Assembly (NCBI GenBank): GCA_020073305.1
Contig: JAIQFK010000002.1
Coordinates: 62,001-126,000, forward strand
Source of the DNA: Terriglobia bacterium
GTDB lineage: Bacteria; Acidobacteriota; Terriglobia; Bryobacterales; Bryobacteraceae
Length of the DNA stretch: 64,000 bases
Direction of reading: 5' to 3'
In this document: piece by piece, positions 6,645 to 14,721 of the stretch
Layout: each line of letters begins with the position of its first letter
Position numbering within the stretch: position 1 is the stretch's first letter
Made by a program: the position numbers and the translations under genes
The notes under the pieces: model-generated
Told to the model about the DNA's origin: nothing
Databases searched by the model: none
The model's input: only the letters and a program-made list of their open reading frames with translations

Positions 6645-9005
6645 GTGACTGCTCCTGCGGCGTCTGAACCGGAAGCGCGCCCCTCGCTTTGGAGTCGTGT
6701 GACAAGGCTGTGGCGCATCGTGCGCGACTGGCGCGTCCGCAGTTGGGTGGCGATCCGCCCAGGGCCGGAAGCGCGGCGCGGCGCGGTCTGGGGAACGCTC
6801 GCCGCTGCGGCTGCCTGCGTCGTCATTGCGGGCCTGTATCTCCGGTCGGGATTCGGCTACGCGTTCGATTTCTCGTTCGCCATCGTTTTTGCTGCAGTCG
6901 CCATTCCTCTGGTCATGCTGGCCGTGGCCCTGCTGCTGACCATCGCCAGAAAGCTGCCGCGCATGGCGACGGGAATGATTGCCGGATCCTGCGCCATGGT
7001 GATGGTGATCTGGGGGCCACCGCAGCTTGGCACTGTGATGGCCGTAGCGATCGGGCTCGCGGAAGGAATTCTCGGCGCTACCATCGCCACGTTCGTCACA
7101 GGCAGTTTCCGGAAAGCCGGATTGGCGAAGAAGATCATCAACGTTTCGCTCTGCTTGCTCGCGGTGGCCGCCAACGCCGTCTTCGTGTGGTTCTTTGTCC
7201 AGCAGGGCTCTATGGAGAAGCTCATCTCGTGGAAGCCGCCCGCGAATGCCATGCCGGCGAAACTCGCCGCGCCGAATCCGGCGGCCAACGGACCGTATCC
7301 GGTTAAGCTGCTGTTCTACGGCGCGGGCACGGATATCCGGCGGCCCGAATACGGTTCGTCGGTGGGAATCAAGACGCGCACGGTGGACGCCTCGCTCTTC
7401 TTTGAGGATTTCAAGGGCTGGAAGCGCTGGGCGCGCAGGAAGTATTGGGGCTTTGATGTCGACAAGCTGCCGTTGAACGCCCGCGTATGGTATCCCGACG
7501 GTCCCGGCCCATTTCCTTTGGCGCTGATCGTCCACGGGAACCACAACATGGCGGAATTCTCTGATCCCGGTTACGCATATCTGGGCGAGCTGCTGGCGAG
7601 CCGCGGCTTCATCCTGGCATCGATTGACGAAAACTTCCTGAACAGCGGCTTGTTCCACGATCCACCCAAGCAGCAGGCAGTCCGTGGCTGGCTATTGCTG
7701 GAACATTTGAAGCTGTGGCGCGAATGGAATCAGGCGGCGGGCAATCCGTTCCAAGGCAAGGTGGATCTCTCACGCATCGCCCTGATGGGGCACTCGCGGG
7801 GCGGCGAAGCAGCCTCCACCGCCGCAGCCTTCAATCGCATGAAGTACGACCCGGAGGACGCCAATATCCGCTTCGAAGGCTACGGGTTTGCCATCAAAAC
7901 TGTCGTCGCCATCGCCCCCGCGGACGGCCAGTACAAGCCGGCGGGACAGCATCGCTGGATGGAGGACGTGAGCTACTTGACCCTGCAGGGCGCGCATGAC
8001 GCGGATGTTTCGTCCTTCCTGGGCAGCCGCCAGTGGGACCACGTCCGTTACACCCTGCCAGGGCCCTTGTTCAAAGCGGAGATCTATGCGTACCGCGCCA
8101 ATCACGGGCAATTCAACACAGTTTGGGGCCGCTCGGATGCCGGCGACGGGCCGCTGAGATGGCTCTTGAATCTCAAACCATTAATGCCCGGCGAAGAGCA
8201 GCGGCGGATCTCGAAGACATACATCAGCGCATTCCTCGAAGCCACGCTGCATAACCGGCGCGAATACATCCAGCTTTTTCAAGACTGGCGAGTCGCGCGC
8301 GACTGGCTGCCGGACACGCTCTACGTCAACCGCTATCAGGACTCATCGTACGTGCCGCTGGCCGGGTTCCAGGAGGATGCCGATATTACGACCTCCACGG
8401 CGCCTGGAGGGCGCATCGCGGGCGAGAACTTGTCGATCTGGCGCGAAGGGCGCATTCCGTGGCGGCAGGGCGATCGTGATTACAACGGCGTGTTTCTCGG
8501 TTGGAACCGCGCCCAGGGCGCGCAGGCGGCGTCCTATGCGATCACGCTGCCCGAAGGCGCGGCTGCGAAGTGGAAGCTGGGCGCGGCATCAGCCGTCGAG
8601 TTATCGCTGGCGGCGCTCGACGACGATGCCCCGCTGCCAGGCAAGAAAAAAGACGAAGACAAGAAGCCCGACCAGTCGAAGAAGAAAGACCGGGAATCGC
8701 CGGACTTCACGATTGAGCTGCTCGCGAGCGACGGTTCAACTGCGACAGCGCCCGTGAGCCGTTTCGCCGCCGTCCCCCCGCCGCTGAAGGAAAAATTCAC
8801 CAAGCTCGATCCGTTGGAAGATATAGCCTACGAGAAGGATTGGGAACCGGTTTTTCAGACCGTGCGCGTTCCCCTGGCCTCGTTTCAGACCGCGAGCGGC
8901 TCCAAGCCATTCGATCCGCGCAAGCTCGTCACGGTGCGGCTGAAGTTCGACCGGACGGCCATGAGCGTGATTTGTATCAGCAGCGTGGGGTTCGAAGCAA
9001 AGTAG
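6645..9005 (+). CDS. membrane-anchored alpha/beta hydrolase
   Basis: 786 aa from GTG 6645, chosen over GTG 6624 because GAGGTGG lies at ribosome-site distance. Residues about 45-210 hold four or five membrane segments. A soluble hydrolase domain follows, with the oxyanion-side motif ALIVHGNHN and the nucleophile elbow GHSRGG (Ser near residue 384). Later a Lys/Asp-rich stretch (about 665-690) interrupts a beta-rich C-terminal part. It is probably an inner-membrane esterase or amidase-like enzyme with its active domain outside the cytoplasm; the substrate is unknown. It shares an intergenic gap with the decayed nucleotidyltransferase and ends just before an ADOP relic. Confidence 0.75.
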   Translation: MTAPAASEPEARPSLWSRVTRLWRIVRDWRVRSWVAIRPGPEARRGAVWGTLAAAAACVVIAGLYLRSGFGYAFDFSFAIVFAAVAIPLVMLAVALLLTIARKLPRMATGMIAGSCAMVMVIWGPPQLGTVMAVAIGLAEGILGATIATFVTGSFRKAGLAKKIINVSLCLLAVAANAVFVWFFVQQGSMEKLISWKPPANAMPAKLAAPNPAANGPYPVKLLFYGAGTDIRRPEYGSSVGIKTRTVDASLFFEDFKGWKRWARRKYWGFDVDKLPLNARVWYPDGPGPFPLALIVHGNHNMAEFSDPGYAYLGELLASRGFILASIDENFLNSGLFHDPPKQQAVRGWLLLEHLKLWREWNQAAGNPFQGKVDLSRIALMGHSRGGEAASTAAAFNRMKYDPEDANIRFEGYGFAIKTVVAIAPADGQYKPAGQHRWMEDVSYLTLQGAHDADVSSFLGSRQWDHVRYTLPGPLFKAEIYAYRANHGQFNTVWGRSDAGDGPLRWLLNLKPLMPGEEQRRISKTYISAFLEATLHNRREYIQLFQDWRVARDWLPDTLYVNRYQDSSYVPLAGFQEDADITTSTAPGGRIAGENLSIWREGRIPWRQGDRDYNGVFLGWNRAQGAQAASYAITLPEGAAAKWKLGAASAVELSLAALDDDAPLPGKKKDEDKKPDQSKKKDRESPDFTIELLASDGSTATAPVSRFAAVPPPLKEKFTKLDPLEDIAYEKDWEPVFQTVRVPLASFQTASGSKPFDPRKLVTVRLKFDRTAMSVICISSVGFEAK

Positions 9006-9016
9006 AAATCATCACC

Positions 9017-9112
9017 TTACTCCGACCGCAGTGCCGTCAGCACTTCCATCTTCGCCGCGCGCCGCGCGGGCCAAAGCCCTGCCGTCAATCCAGCCATCAA
9101 TAAAACCGGCCG
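9017..9112 (-). pseudogene. C-terminal relic of an ADOP/MacB-type permease
   Basis: Read on the minus strand, these bases encode VLLMAGLTAGLWPARRAAK followed by MEVLTALRSE and a stop. That is the last membrane helix and the PARRAA tail typical of FtsX/MacB permeases, in the form seen in acidobacterial duplicated orphan permeases. Nothing upstream continues the gene, so only the last 30 or so codons remain. The N-terminal end of a similar permease survives at 36761. Confidence 0.7.
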
Positions 9113-9152
9113 AGATAGGGGCCGACTCCCAGGCGGGCATCACAAAAATGAA

Positions 9153-9181
9153 AACCCGGCGAGTTTGGACCTCGCCGGGTT
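9153..9181 (-). terminator. Rho-independent terminator for the DUF1326 gene
   Basis: An 11-bp perfect stem (AACCCGGCGAG at 9153-9163 with its complement at 9171-9181) has a 7-base loop. On the minus strand it is followed by a T-rich run (TTTTCATTTTTG). It sits about 30 bases past the stop at 9210. Confidence 0.85.
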
Positions 9182-9209
9182 GAGAAGGAACAGCGGGCAG
9201 ATTTTCGGG

Positions 9210-9899
9210 TTATTCAGAGGGCGCTACGAAGCTGGCTACGAAAGCGCTGCGCTTATCGGGGCTGCTCCATTTTTCGCCCAGGCCCTCACCGTGGAACGAA
9301 TTAGCTAGCGCGAATGCGGGCATCGCGTGTTGCACCTTCGTCAGCGGCTGGTACCATACTTCTTCGTTGCGGCAGATATGGTCGTTTTCGTTCATGGCGC
9401 GCGTCTGGATCTTGGCCAGGTTTCCGGCAGTCAGCGTAGCCTTCATGCTGTGCAGGTCACCGTTAGCCAGCGTCAGATCAATGGGCTGATACTCCACGCG
9501 AACCACGTCCTGGAGCAAGTCGCCGCCCATGCGCTTTGCAAAGCTTTGGAGGGCCAGGCGCTGTTCCGGGTTGGCGCGTTCGTCCACAATCAGCACAGCC
9601 TTTACCGGATACGCGGTGTGATAGACATCGCCCAGCGTGGAAGATGCGCGCACCACACCGACCACACCCAGGTTATCGAGCTCAACGCCATTCCAGGAGC
9701 CCTTGGTCACCTTCCAGCCGAACACCGCAAGCTGGCCGGTCAGGCCTACCTCGGAGTTCGCGAAACAGGGACCCGTATAGACGTCGGCCGTGCGGGCCTC
9801 GACGTAATTTCCATAAATGCTATTAGATGGAATCGAAGCACCGTAACTCAAACAGGCAGCCAGGGACAACACCAGGACTGTCCACACAACTCTCTTCAT
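9210..9899 (-). CDS. secreted DUF1326-like protein
   Basis: 229 aa from the ATG at 9899, which has a strong AGGAGG site; an upstream ATG is less likely. A signal peptide covers about residues 1-20. The mature protein starts with GNYVEARTADVYTGPCFANSE, split here as the typical DUF1326 opening (Gly-Asn-Tyr, Cys in GPC). DUF1326 has no known biochemical role. The gene is a single unit with its own terminator, downstream of the Mo-hydroxylase operon, and may be separately transcribed. Confidence 0.75.
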   Translation of the reverse strand: MKRVVWTVLVLSLAACLSYGASIPSNSIYGNYVEARTADVYTGPCFANSEVGLTGQLAVFGWKVTKGSWNGVELDNLGVVGVVRASSTLGDVYHTAYPVKAVLIVDERANPEQRLALQSFAKRMGGDLLQDVVRVEYQPIDLTLANGDLHSMKATLTAGNLAKIQTRAMNENDHICRNEEVWYQPLTKVQHAMPAFALANSFHGEGLGEKWSSPDKRSAFVASFVAPSE

Positions 9900-9972
9900 C
9901 CCAGCCTCCTTTGCGAGATTATACACCTCCTTGGATGTTCCTGGACGTCCAAAGGTCGCAGAGGATGTAAAA

Positions 9973-10200
9973 CTAAAGTTGCTCGTAGCACTTTCGGGCC
10001 GGATTGCACTCGTAGTCGTCTACGAGTTTGTTGTCCGGCCCGAGACAGTTGTACGTGTGCTGGCACCAGAAGGCCCGATCGTTGCCATGGGGGACCGTAG
10101 GGTCCCAGGCGGCTTCGACAAACATGCCTTTCCAGCGCAGCTTGGCGCACCGGTCCTCGCCGACGTTGGTCAGCCCGGCGCGTTCACCGGATGGTTGCAT
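9973..10200 (-). CDS. small five-cysteine protein of the Mo-hydroxylase operon
   Basis: 75 aa from ATG 10200, which overlaps the preceding stop region by a base or two and has a GGGGAT site. There is no signal peptide. Cys residues fall at about 18, 46, 51, 65 and 71, with a WDPTVPHGNDRAFWC stretch and an acidic C-terminal half. The tight spacing indicates co-transcription with the three hydroxylase subunits. It could be a metal- or cofactor-handling accessory factor, but no known family was recognised. Confidence 0.6.
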   Translation of the reverse strand: MQPSGERAGLTNVGEDRCAKLRWKGMFVEAAWDPTVPHGNDRAFWCQHTYNCLGPDNKLVDDYECNPARKCYEQL

Positions 10201-10201
10201 A

Positions 10202-11182
10202 CTATCCCCTCGCTCGAACGGCTTCGAGCAGCGCACGTTTGACGGCGACGCGCGCCAGTTGCACCTTGTAGCCGTTTCCGCTCAACGGTTTGGCATCCGC
10301 CAAGGCCGCTTTGGCGGCTTCCTCCGCCGATTCCGGAGTCACCGCCTTCCCATCGAGCGCCTTCCCGGCCTCCGTAGCCTCCCATGGCGTAGGTGCCACG
10401 TGCGCCAGGACAATTCTCGCGGACGACACGGTGCTGCCCTTCATTTTGAGCGCCACCGATGCCGCCGCCAGCGGCCAGTCGAGCGCCTGCTTCTGCCGGA
10501 CCTCGTAGGTGGCATTCTTCGTCCCTTCATGCGGCACGATGATTTCGGTCAGGATCTCGTTGGGCAGCAGCGCGATCTCCCGGGCATTCTCATTTTGCGG
10601 CGTTACGAAAAACTTAGATGCCGCCACCTCCCGATGCCCCGAAGCTGAAGCCAGCCGGATCTTCGCGCCCAAGGCGACCAGCGCCGGACCAAAGCTCGAA
10701 GCGCTCACGAAGTACGCCGGGCCGCCATTGCCCAGGATGGCGTGATAACGGTTCTCGCCATCCGGCACCAGCGACTTGCCGTCCTTCATGGCCAGCAGCC
10801 CAAAGCCCTGGCGAAAGTACCAGCACCTCGGACGCTGGCAAAGATCGCCGCCCACCGTCCCCATATTGCGGATCTGAGGGCTGGAAATGCCGCGGGCCGC
10901 TTCGGTTAGCGCCGGGAAGCTCTTGCGGACTTCGGCATGATCCAGCAGTTCCTCGACCGTGACGGTCGAGCCGATGCGCAGTCCCGTCTTCGTGCTCTGG
11001 ATTCCGCCCAGCTCCTTGATACCCTTGATGTTTACCAGGCGCTTGGGCGTCTCGATGTACTCCTTCATGAGGCTGATCAAGTCGGTGCCGCCGGCCAGCA
11101 CATAAGTCTCGCCCCACCTGTTGCCGAGCATTCCCAGAGCTTCCTGCAACGTTGTCGGATTTGCGTATTCGAAGGGTTGCAT
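10202..11182 (-). CDS. FAD-binding subunit of xanthine dehydrogenase family enzyme
   Basis: 326 aa. The FAD_binding_5 fold shows VLAGGTDLI near residue 30 and a later RNMGTVGGDLCQRPRCWYFR region. That segment holds Cys residues like the extra [4Fe-4S] site of E. coli PaoB, although this is only suggested by position. A CO_deh_flav_C domain follows. It passes electrons between the [2Fe-2S] subunit and the final acceptor. It is one base from the large subunit gene, in an operon order A-C-B (PaoABC-like). Confidence 0.9.
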   Translation of the reverse strand: MQPFEYANPTTLQEALGMLGNRWGETYVLAGGTDLISLMKEYIETPKRLVNIKGIKELGGIQSTKTGLRIGSTVTVEELLDHAEVRKSFPALTEAARGISSPQIRNMGTVGGDLCQRPRCWYFRQGFGLLAMKDGKSLVPDGENRYHAILGNGGPAYFVSASSFGPALVALGAKIRLASASGHREVAASKFFVTPQNENAREIALLPNEILTEIIVPHEGTKNATYEVRQKQALDWPLAAASVALKMKGSTVSSARIVLAHVAPTPWEATEAGKALDGKAVTPESAEEAAKAALADAKPLSGNGYKVQLARVAVKRALLEAVRARG

Positions 11183-13324
11183 TTATGCATTCCTCCTTTC
11201 GAGCGCTGCCAGCACGCGATCGGGTGTCAACGGAATTTCCGGCACCCTCACGCCGATGGCATTCGCCGTGGCGTTCGCGATCGCCGTGAGCAAGGCGATG
11301 GCCGCCGGCTCTCCCAGACCAACCACGCCGCGCTTGTCGTGCTCCGGCGTGATGTCCAGATGGACGATGATTTCGCCGATATCGCCGATCCCCGCAATTT
11401 TGTAAAACTCCATGTCGGGATTCAGCATGCGTCCGGTCTGCTGGTCCATGATGCGCTCTTCCATCAGGGCCGCGCAGATACCCATGATGCATCCGCCGTG
11501 GATCTGGCTCTCGGACGTCTTCGGATTGATGACCAGCCCCACGTCCTGCACCGCCACCGCTTTGATGATCTTGACGAGGCCCGTTTCCGTATCCACGGAA
11601 ACGTCGGCCAGTTGCACGCCGCCCACGCCGCTCGAATTCAGCCCGCCGGGGTTGCGTTGGTTGTTCTCTCCCATTTCGGAGATCTTGTTGACTCCCAGCT
11701 TCTGGCAGGCAGCCTTCCACGTGAGACTCTTGGAAGAATCGCCCTTGACTTGAATGCGCCCATCCACCGCTTCGAGCTGGTCCGCCGAGCTGCCCATCGT
11801 CGGCGCTACCGCGTCGAACAGCTTGGCGAGTGCGTTGACCGTGGATTTGCGCGTGGACGATGAAACACCGCCCACCGTGGTCGAACCGCCCGATGCCCCG
11901 GAAGGAGGCAGCGAGCTATCGCCGATCCTCAAGGTGATCGCGCCCAGCGGCAGGCCCAGCGTTTCGGCCGCCACCATCGTGATGACCGTGCGGGTGCCCG
12001 TGCCGAGATCCTGGCTGCACAGTTCGACCTCAACGGTGCCGTCCGGATGAATCGTGGTCCGGCACTGGCTGTTGTGGCCGCCGCCGCCCCAGGTGCTCAT
12101 GGCCAGGCCTAGACCGCGCTTCACCGTACCCGAGCCCGACTGGCCACGTAGATGCCACAGTTTTTGCCAATCGATCAGTTCCGCGCCTTTTCTCATCTGC
12201 GCGCGATAGACTTCGGCTCGCGGCGTCAAACCCAGGTTCTTGTCATAGAATTCCAGCGGGTCCATGTTCAGCTTCGCCGCCAGATCATCGAATGCCGTGT
12301 TGGTCAGGTAGCAGGCCTGCTGGTGATTCGGAGCGCGCCAGGCACGCACGCCGCCGCAGTTGGTTGACACCGCGGTGTGATTCTTGCGCTGGTTGGGCAC
12401 GTCGAACACGTACGGAATAGGCGGGCTGCCACCGCCGCCGATGCCGCCGGTTGACCACGACTCCGACTGCCACGCCGTGATCGTGCCGTCTTTCTTGGCC
12501 GCCACCTTGATATTGGCGTAAGCCGACGGACGGTTGCCGGCCATCATCAACTCCGTGGCGCGGTCCAGAAACAGCTTCACCGGCCGGCCGTTGCTAGCTT
12601 TCGACAGGCGCGCGGCTTCAACACCCCACAGGTCGGCTGCGAACTTGCTGCCGAACCCTCCGCCGATGTACTGCATGTTGGTGTGAACGTTCGATGCCGG
12701 AACCTTGAGGTTTTGTGAAAGATCGCCGCCGATCCCGGAGGCGTTCTGCGTGGAAGGGTACAGGTTCAGCTTGTCGCCTTTCCACTCGACCACGTTGCCG
12801 TGCGATTCCAGGCAGCAATGCGTGATCACGGGAATGCCATAGTGGCCTTCCACCACGGCATCGGCTTCCTGAAAAGCTTTATCCGGATCGCCCTTCACTT
12901 GCTCGCCTGCGGCTTTGGCGCGCACGCCGGCTTTCTTCAGATCGTCCTCGCGCACCAGGTGCGGAAGTACTTCGTACTGCACTTTGATCCTGCGCGTGGC
13001 GTCTCTGGCGATCTCTTCGGTTTCCGCCGCCACCGACGCCACTTCCTGGCCCGCCCACATCAACTCCGTTCCCGGCGAGGCGATGACGCGCACCGCCGTG
13101 ACGCCCGGAAGTTTCTCGGCGCCGCTGGTGTCGATGCTGGTAACGCGCGCGTGCGCGTGCGGCGAAGTCAGTAGCGCACCGTGCAGCAGGTCCTTCTGCG
13201 TGAAGTCGGACGAGTACTTCGCGCGCCCTGCCGCCTTAATCGGACCGTCCACGCGCTTGGTTGACTTGCCAAGCACCCGGCGTTTTTCCATCGGAGGCCA
13301 GCTATAGTTCGGAGCGTCAGGCAT
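11183..13324 (-). CDS. molybdopterin-binding large subunit (PaoC/XdhA-like)
   Basis: 713 aa, close to PaoC (about 730). It binds the molybdopterin cofactor and oxidises aldehydes or N-heterocycles. Visible motifs are GGGFGSK in the cofactor-binding half and the catalytic-Glu motif VGLGEPAA near the C-terminus. No signal peptide of its own, as expected for a subunit carried out by the Tat signal of its partner. The start overlaps the end of the 2Fe-2S subunit gene by 8 bases, so translation is coupled. The aldehyde or purine substrate cannot be deduced. Confidence 0.92.
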   Translation of the reverse strand: MPDAPNYSWPPMEKRRVLGKSTKRVDGPIKAAGRAKYSSDFTQKDLLHGALLTSPHAHARVTSIDTSGAEKLPGVTAVRVIASPGTELMWAGQEVASVAAETEEIARDATRRIKVQYEVLPHLVREDDLKKAGVRAKAAGEQVKGDPDKAFQEADAVVEGHYGIPVITHCCLESHGNVVEWKGDKLNLYPSTQNASGIGGDLSQNLKVPASNVHTNMQYIGGGFGSKFAADLWGVEAARLSKASNGRPVKLFLDRATELMMAGNRPSAYANIKVAAKKDGTITAWQSESWSTGGIGGGGSPPIPYVFDVPNQRKNHTAVSTNCGGVRAWRAPNHQQACYLTNTAFDDLAAKLNMDPLEFYDKNLGLTPRAEVYRAQMRKGAELIDWQKLWHLRGQSGSGTVKRGLGLAMSTWGGGGHNSQCRTTIHPDGTVEVELCSQDLGTGTRTVITMVAAETLGLPLGAITLRIGDSSLPPSGASGGSTTVGGVSSSTRKSTVNALAKLFDAVAPTMGSSADQLEAVDGRIQVKGDSSKSLTWKAACQKLGVNKISEMGENNQRNPGGLNSSGVGGVQLADVSVDTETGLVKIIKAVAVQDVGLVINPKTSESQIHGGCIMGICAALMEERIMDQQTGRMLNPDMEFYKIAGIGDIGEIIVHLDITPEHDKRGVVGLGEPAAIALLTAIANATANAIGVRVPEIPLTPDRVLAALERRNA

Positions 13325-13958
13325 TGCGTCCTCCTCTCATTTCCTTTGCGGCTTCAAGCACGGCTTTGCGCATCCCTACGTAGGTTCCGCACCGGCACAA
13401 GTTGCCGCCCAGTCCCGCCTCCACGTCCTGTTCGGTCGGATTGGGGTGCTTGTCCAGGAACCCCTTGACCGCGACCACAAATCCCGGCGTACAATACCCG
13501 CACTGCTGCGCGTCATGATTGACGAACGCCGCCGATACCGGGTGCAGCTTGCCGTTTTGCGAAAACCCTTCGATAGTCTGGATGTCCTTGCCCTGCGCTT
13601 CAATCGCCAGCGTGGTGCAGCTATACACCACCTTGCCGTCCATGATGACGGTGCAGGCGCCGCAGGTTGCCCGGTCGCAAACCTTCTTCGCGCCGGTAAG
13701 ATCCAGGTGATTGCGCAACGCGTCAATCAGCGTGACGCGGGGCTCGATATTCAGGCTGTAAGGCTTGCCATTGATCTTGAGCGTGACCGGCACGGCTCCC
13801 GGCCCGGCGACATTGCCGGCCGGCGCCGCTAATGCGGCGGTCTCGAGAATCCCGCTCCCCACCGCGCCCGTGCTGATGCCCACGCCGCGCATGAAACCGC
13901 GCCGTGAGAATCCGTTCGTGCGTCTTCTGGGGGCGTCAGGATCTTTCTTGGAACTCAC
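13317..13958 (-). CDS. Tat-exported [2Fe-2S] subunit (PaoA/YagT-like)
   Basis: 213 aa. An Arg-rich N-terminus with SRRGFMRG and a hydrophobic stretch gives a twin-arginine signal, so the assembled complex is periplasmic. The plant-type cluster Cys are in CDRATCGACTVIMDGKVVYSC (shown in part; about residues 100-120), and the second cluster in QQCGYC and LCRC. Family length is normal. It is the first gene of the minus-strand operon (2Fe-2S, Mo, FAD, small Cys protein). Confidence 0.92.
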   Translation of the reverse strand: MSSKKDPDAPRRRTNGFSRRGFMRGVGISTGAVGSGILETAALAAPAGNVAGPGAVPVTLKINGKPYSLNIEPRVTLIDALRNHLDLTGAKKVCDRATCGACTVIMDGKVVYSCTTLAIEAQGKDIQTIEGFSQNGKLHPVSAAFVNHDAQQCGYCTPGFVVAVKGFLDKHPNPTEQDVEAGLGGNLCRCGTYVGMRKAVLEAAKEMRGGRNA

Positions 13959-14028
13959 TCGACACCTTCCTTTCGCGTCCTTCGAGGTTGGATTCTAAAT
14001 GTGAAGATTTCGGTAGTGAACCGAGTCA

Positions 14029-14058
14029 ACTATATCAAAAAAAGAAAGTAGCGTACAA
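14029..14058 (-). promoter_or_regulatory. candidate sigma-70 promoter of the Mo-hydroxylase operon
   Basis: On the minus strand TTGTAC (-35) and TATAGT (-10) are separated by 18 bases, ending about 70 bases upstream of the operon start. The spacer is T-rich. Predicted from pattern only. Confidence 0.4.
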
Positions 14059-14164
14059 CGAGCCGGGTTTGTGTAAGAAATCGCACGACGCGACCCGGCA
14101 TTGGTTCAGACGAGCGACGCGGCGCGAGGTGAGGCCACGAACTCCGCGGGGCTCACCGGAAGGC

Positions 14165-14422
14165 TCAATAAGTCACTGAGGTCCGGCGGACAATCTCGAG
14201 GATATCGATCAGCCCCGAGTCCCGGTGTATGTCGAAGAAGATCCTATAGCTTCCTACCCGGCGTCTCCAGGTTAGGGGCTGGCCCTGCAGCCGTGCGACA
14301 TCGCCGCTAAAGGGCTCCTGCTGCATGGATGCAAGGGCCCGGAGGATCCGCTGGCGGTCCCGCAGCGGCAACCGTTCAAGTTCTCTTCTTGCGCGGTCTG
14401 CGAGTTGGACGCGCCAGCGCAT
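14165..14422 (-). CDS. RelE/ParE-type toxin
   Basis: 85 aa from the ATG at 14422. It has the small RelE fold: basic N-terminal strand MRWRVQLADRARRELERL, central RLQGQPLTWRRRVGSYRIFF, and a C-terminal VRRTSVTY. The Arg-rich strand and the G-x-YRI-F motif fit mRNA interferases or gyrase-binding ParE toxins. Its start overlaps the upstream antitoxin gene by 47 bases, ensuring coupled synthesis. Confidence 0.8.
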   Translation of the reverse strand: MRWRVQLADRARRELERLPLRDRQRILRALASMQQEPFSGDVARLQGQPLTWRRRVGSYRIFFDIHRDSGLIDILEIVRRTSVTY

Positions 14423-14657
14423 CGAGCAGTTGCTCCAAGGTGACAAACCGGCCCCGCCTGATCTGCGCCCGCCCGCGCCGGATTGCGGCAAGTTCGGCTT
14501 CTGTCGCCGCGACCGCCGGAGAACTTTCTTCAAAGTAACGGCGCAACGCTTCCCGCACGAGTTCAGAGCGCGTCCGATCCTCCGCTTTCCGAACCTCTTC
14601 CACCTTCTGGATCATTGCGGGTGGAAGGGAGACGGTCATGGTCTGGCGGGTTCTCAT
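14376..14657 (-). CDS. ribbon-helix-helix antitoxin
   Basis: 93 aa. The N-terminal CopG/Arc ribbon-helix-helix reads TMTVSLPPAMIQKVEEV followed by RTRSELVREALRRYF. A longer Ala/Arg-rich C-terminus would bind and block the toxin encoded next. As in other such pairs it likely represses its own promoter. The region just upstream (14658-14690) holds an AT-rich patch that may be the operator. Confidence 0.82.
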   Translation of the reverse strand: MRTRQTMTVSLPPAMIQKVEEVRKAEDRTRSELVREALRRYFEESSPAVAATEAELAAIRRGRAQIRRGRFVTLEQLLDALARPTRRPRKKRT

Positions 14658-14721
14658 ATCGGGTATGACTCGGTGTTACTTTATGTTACCATGCGCCGAT
14701 CAGAAAAAGCCGCCAAAATGC

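Noticed and set aside
6621-7658. 345-codon minus-strand frame in the hydrolase gene
   Set aside because: Arg/His-rich shadow of membrane helices and hydrolase core.
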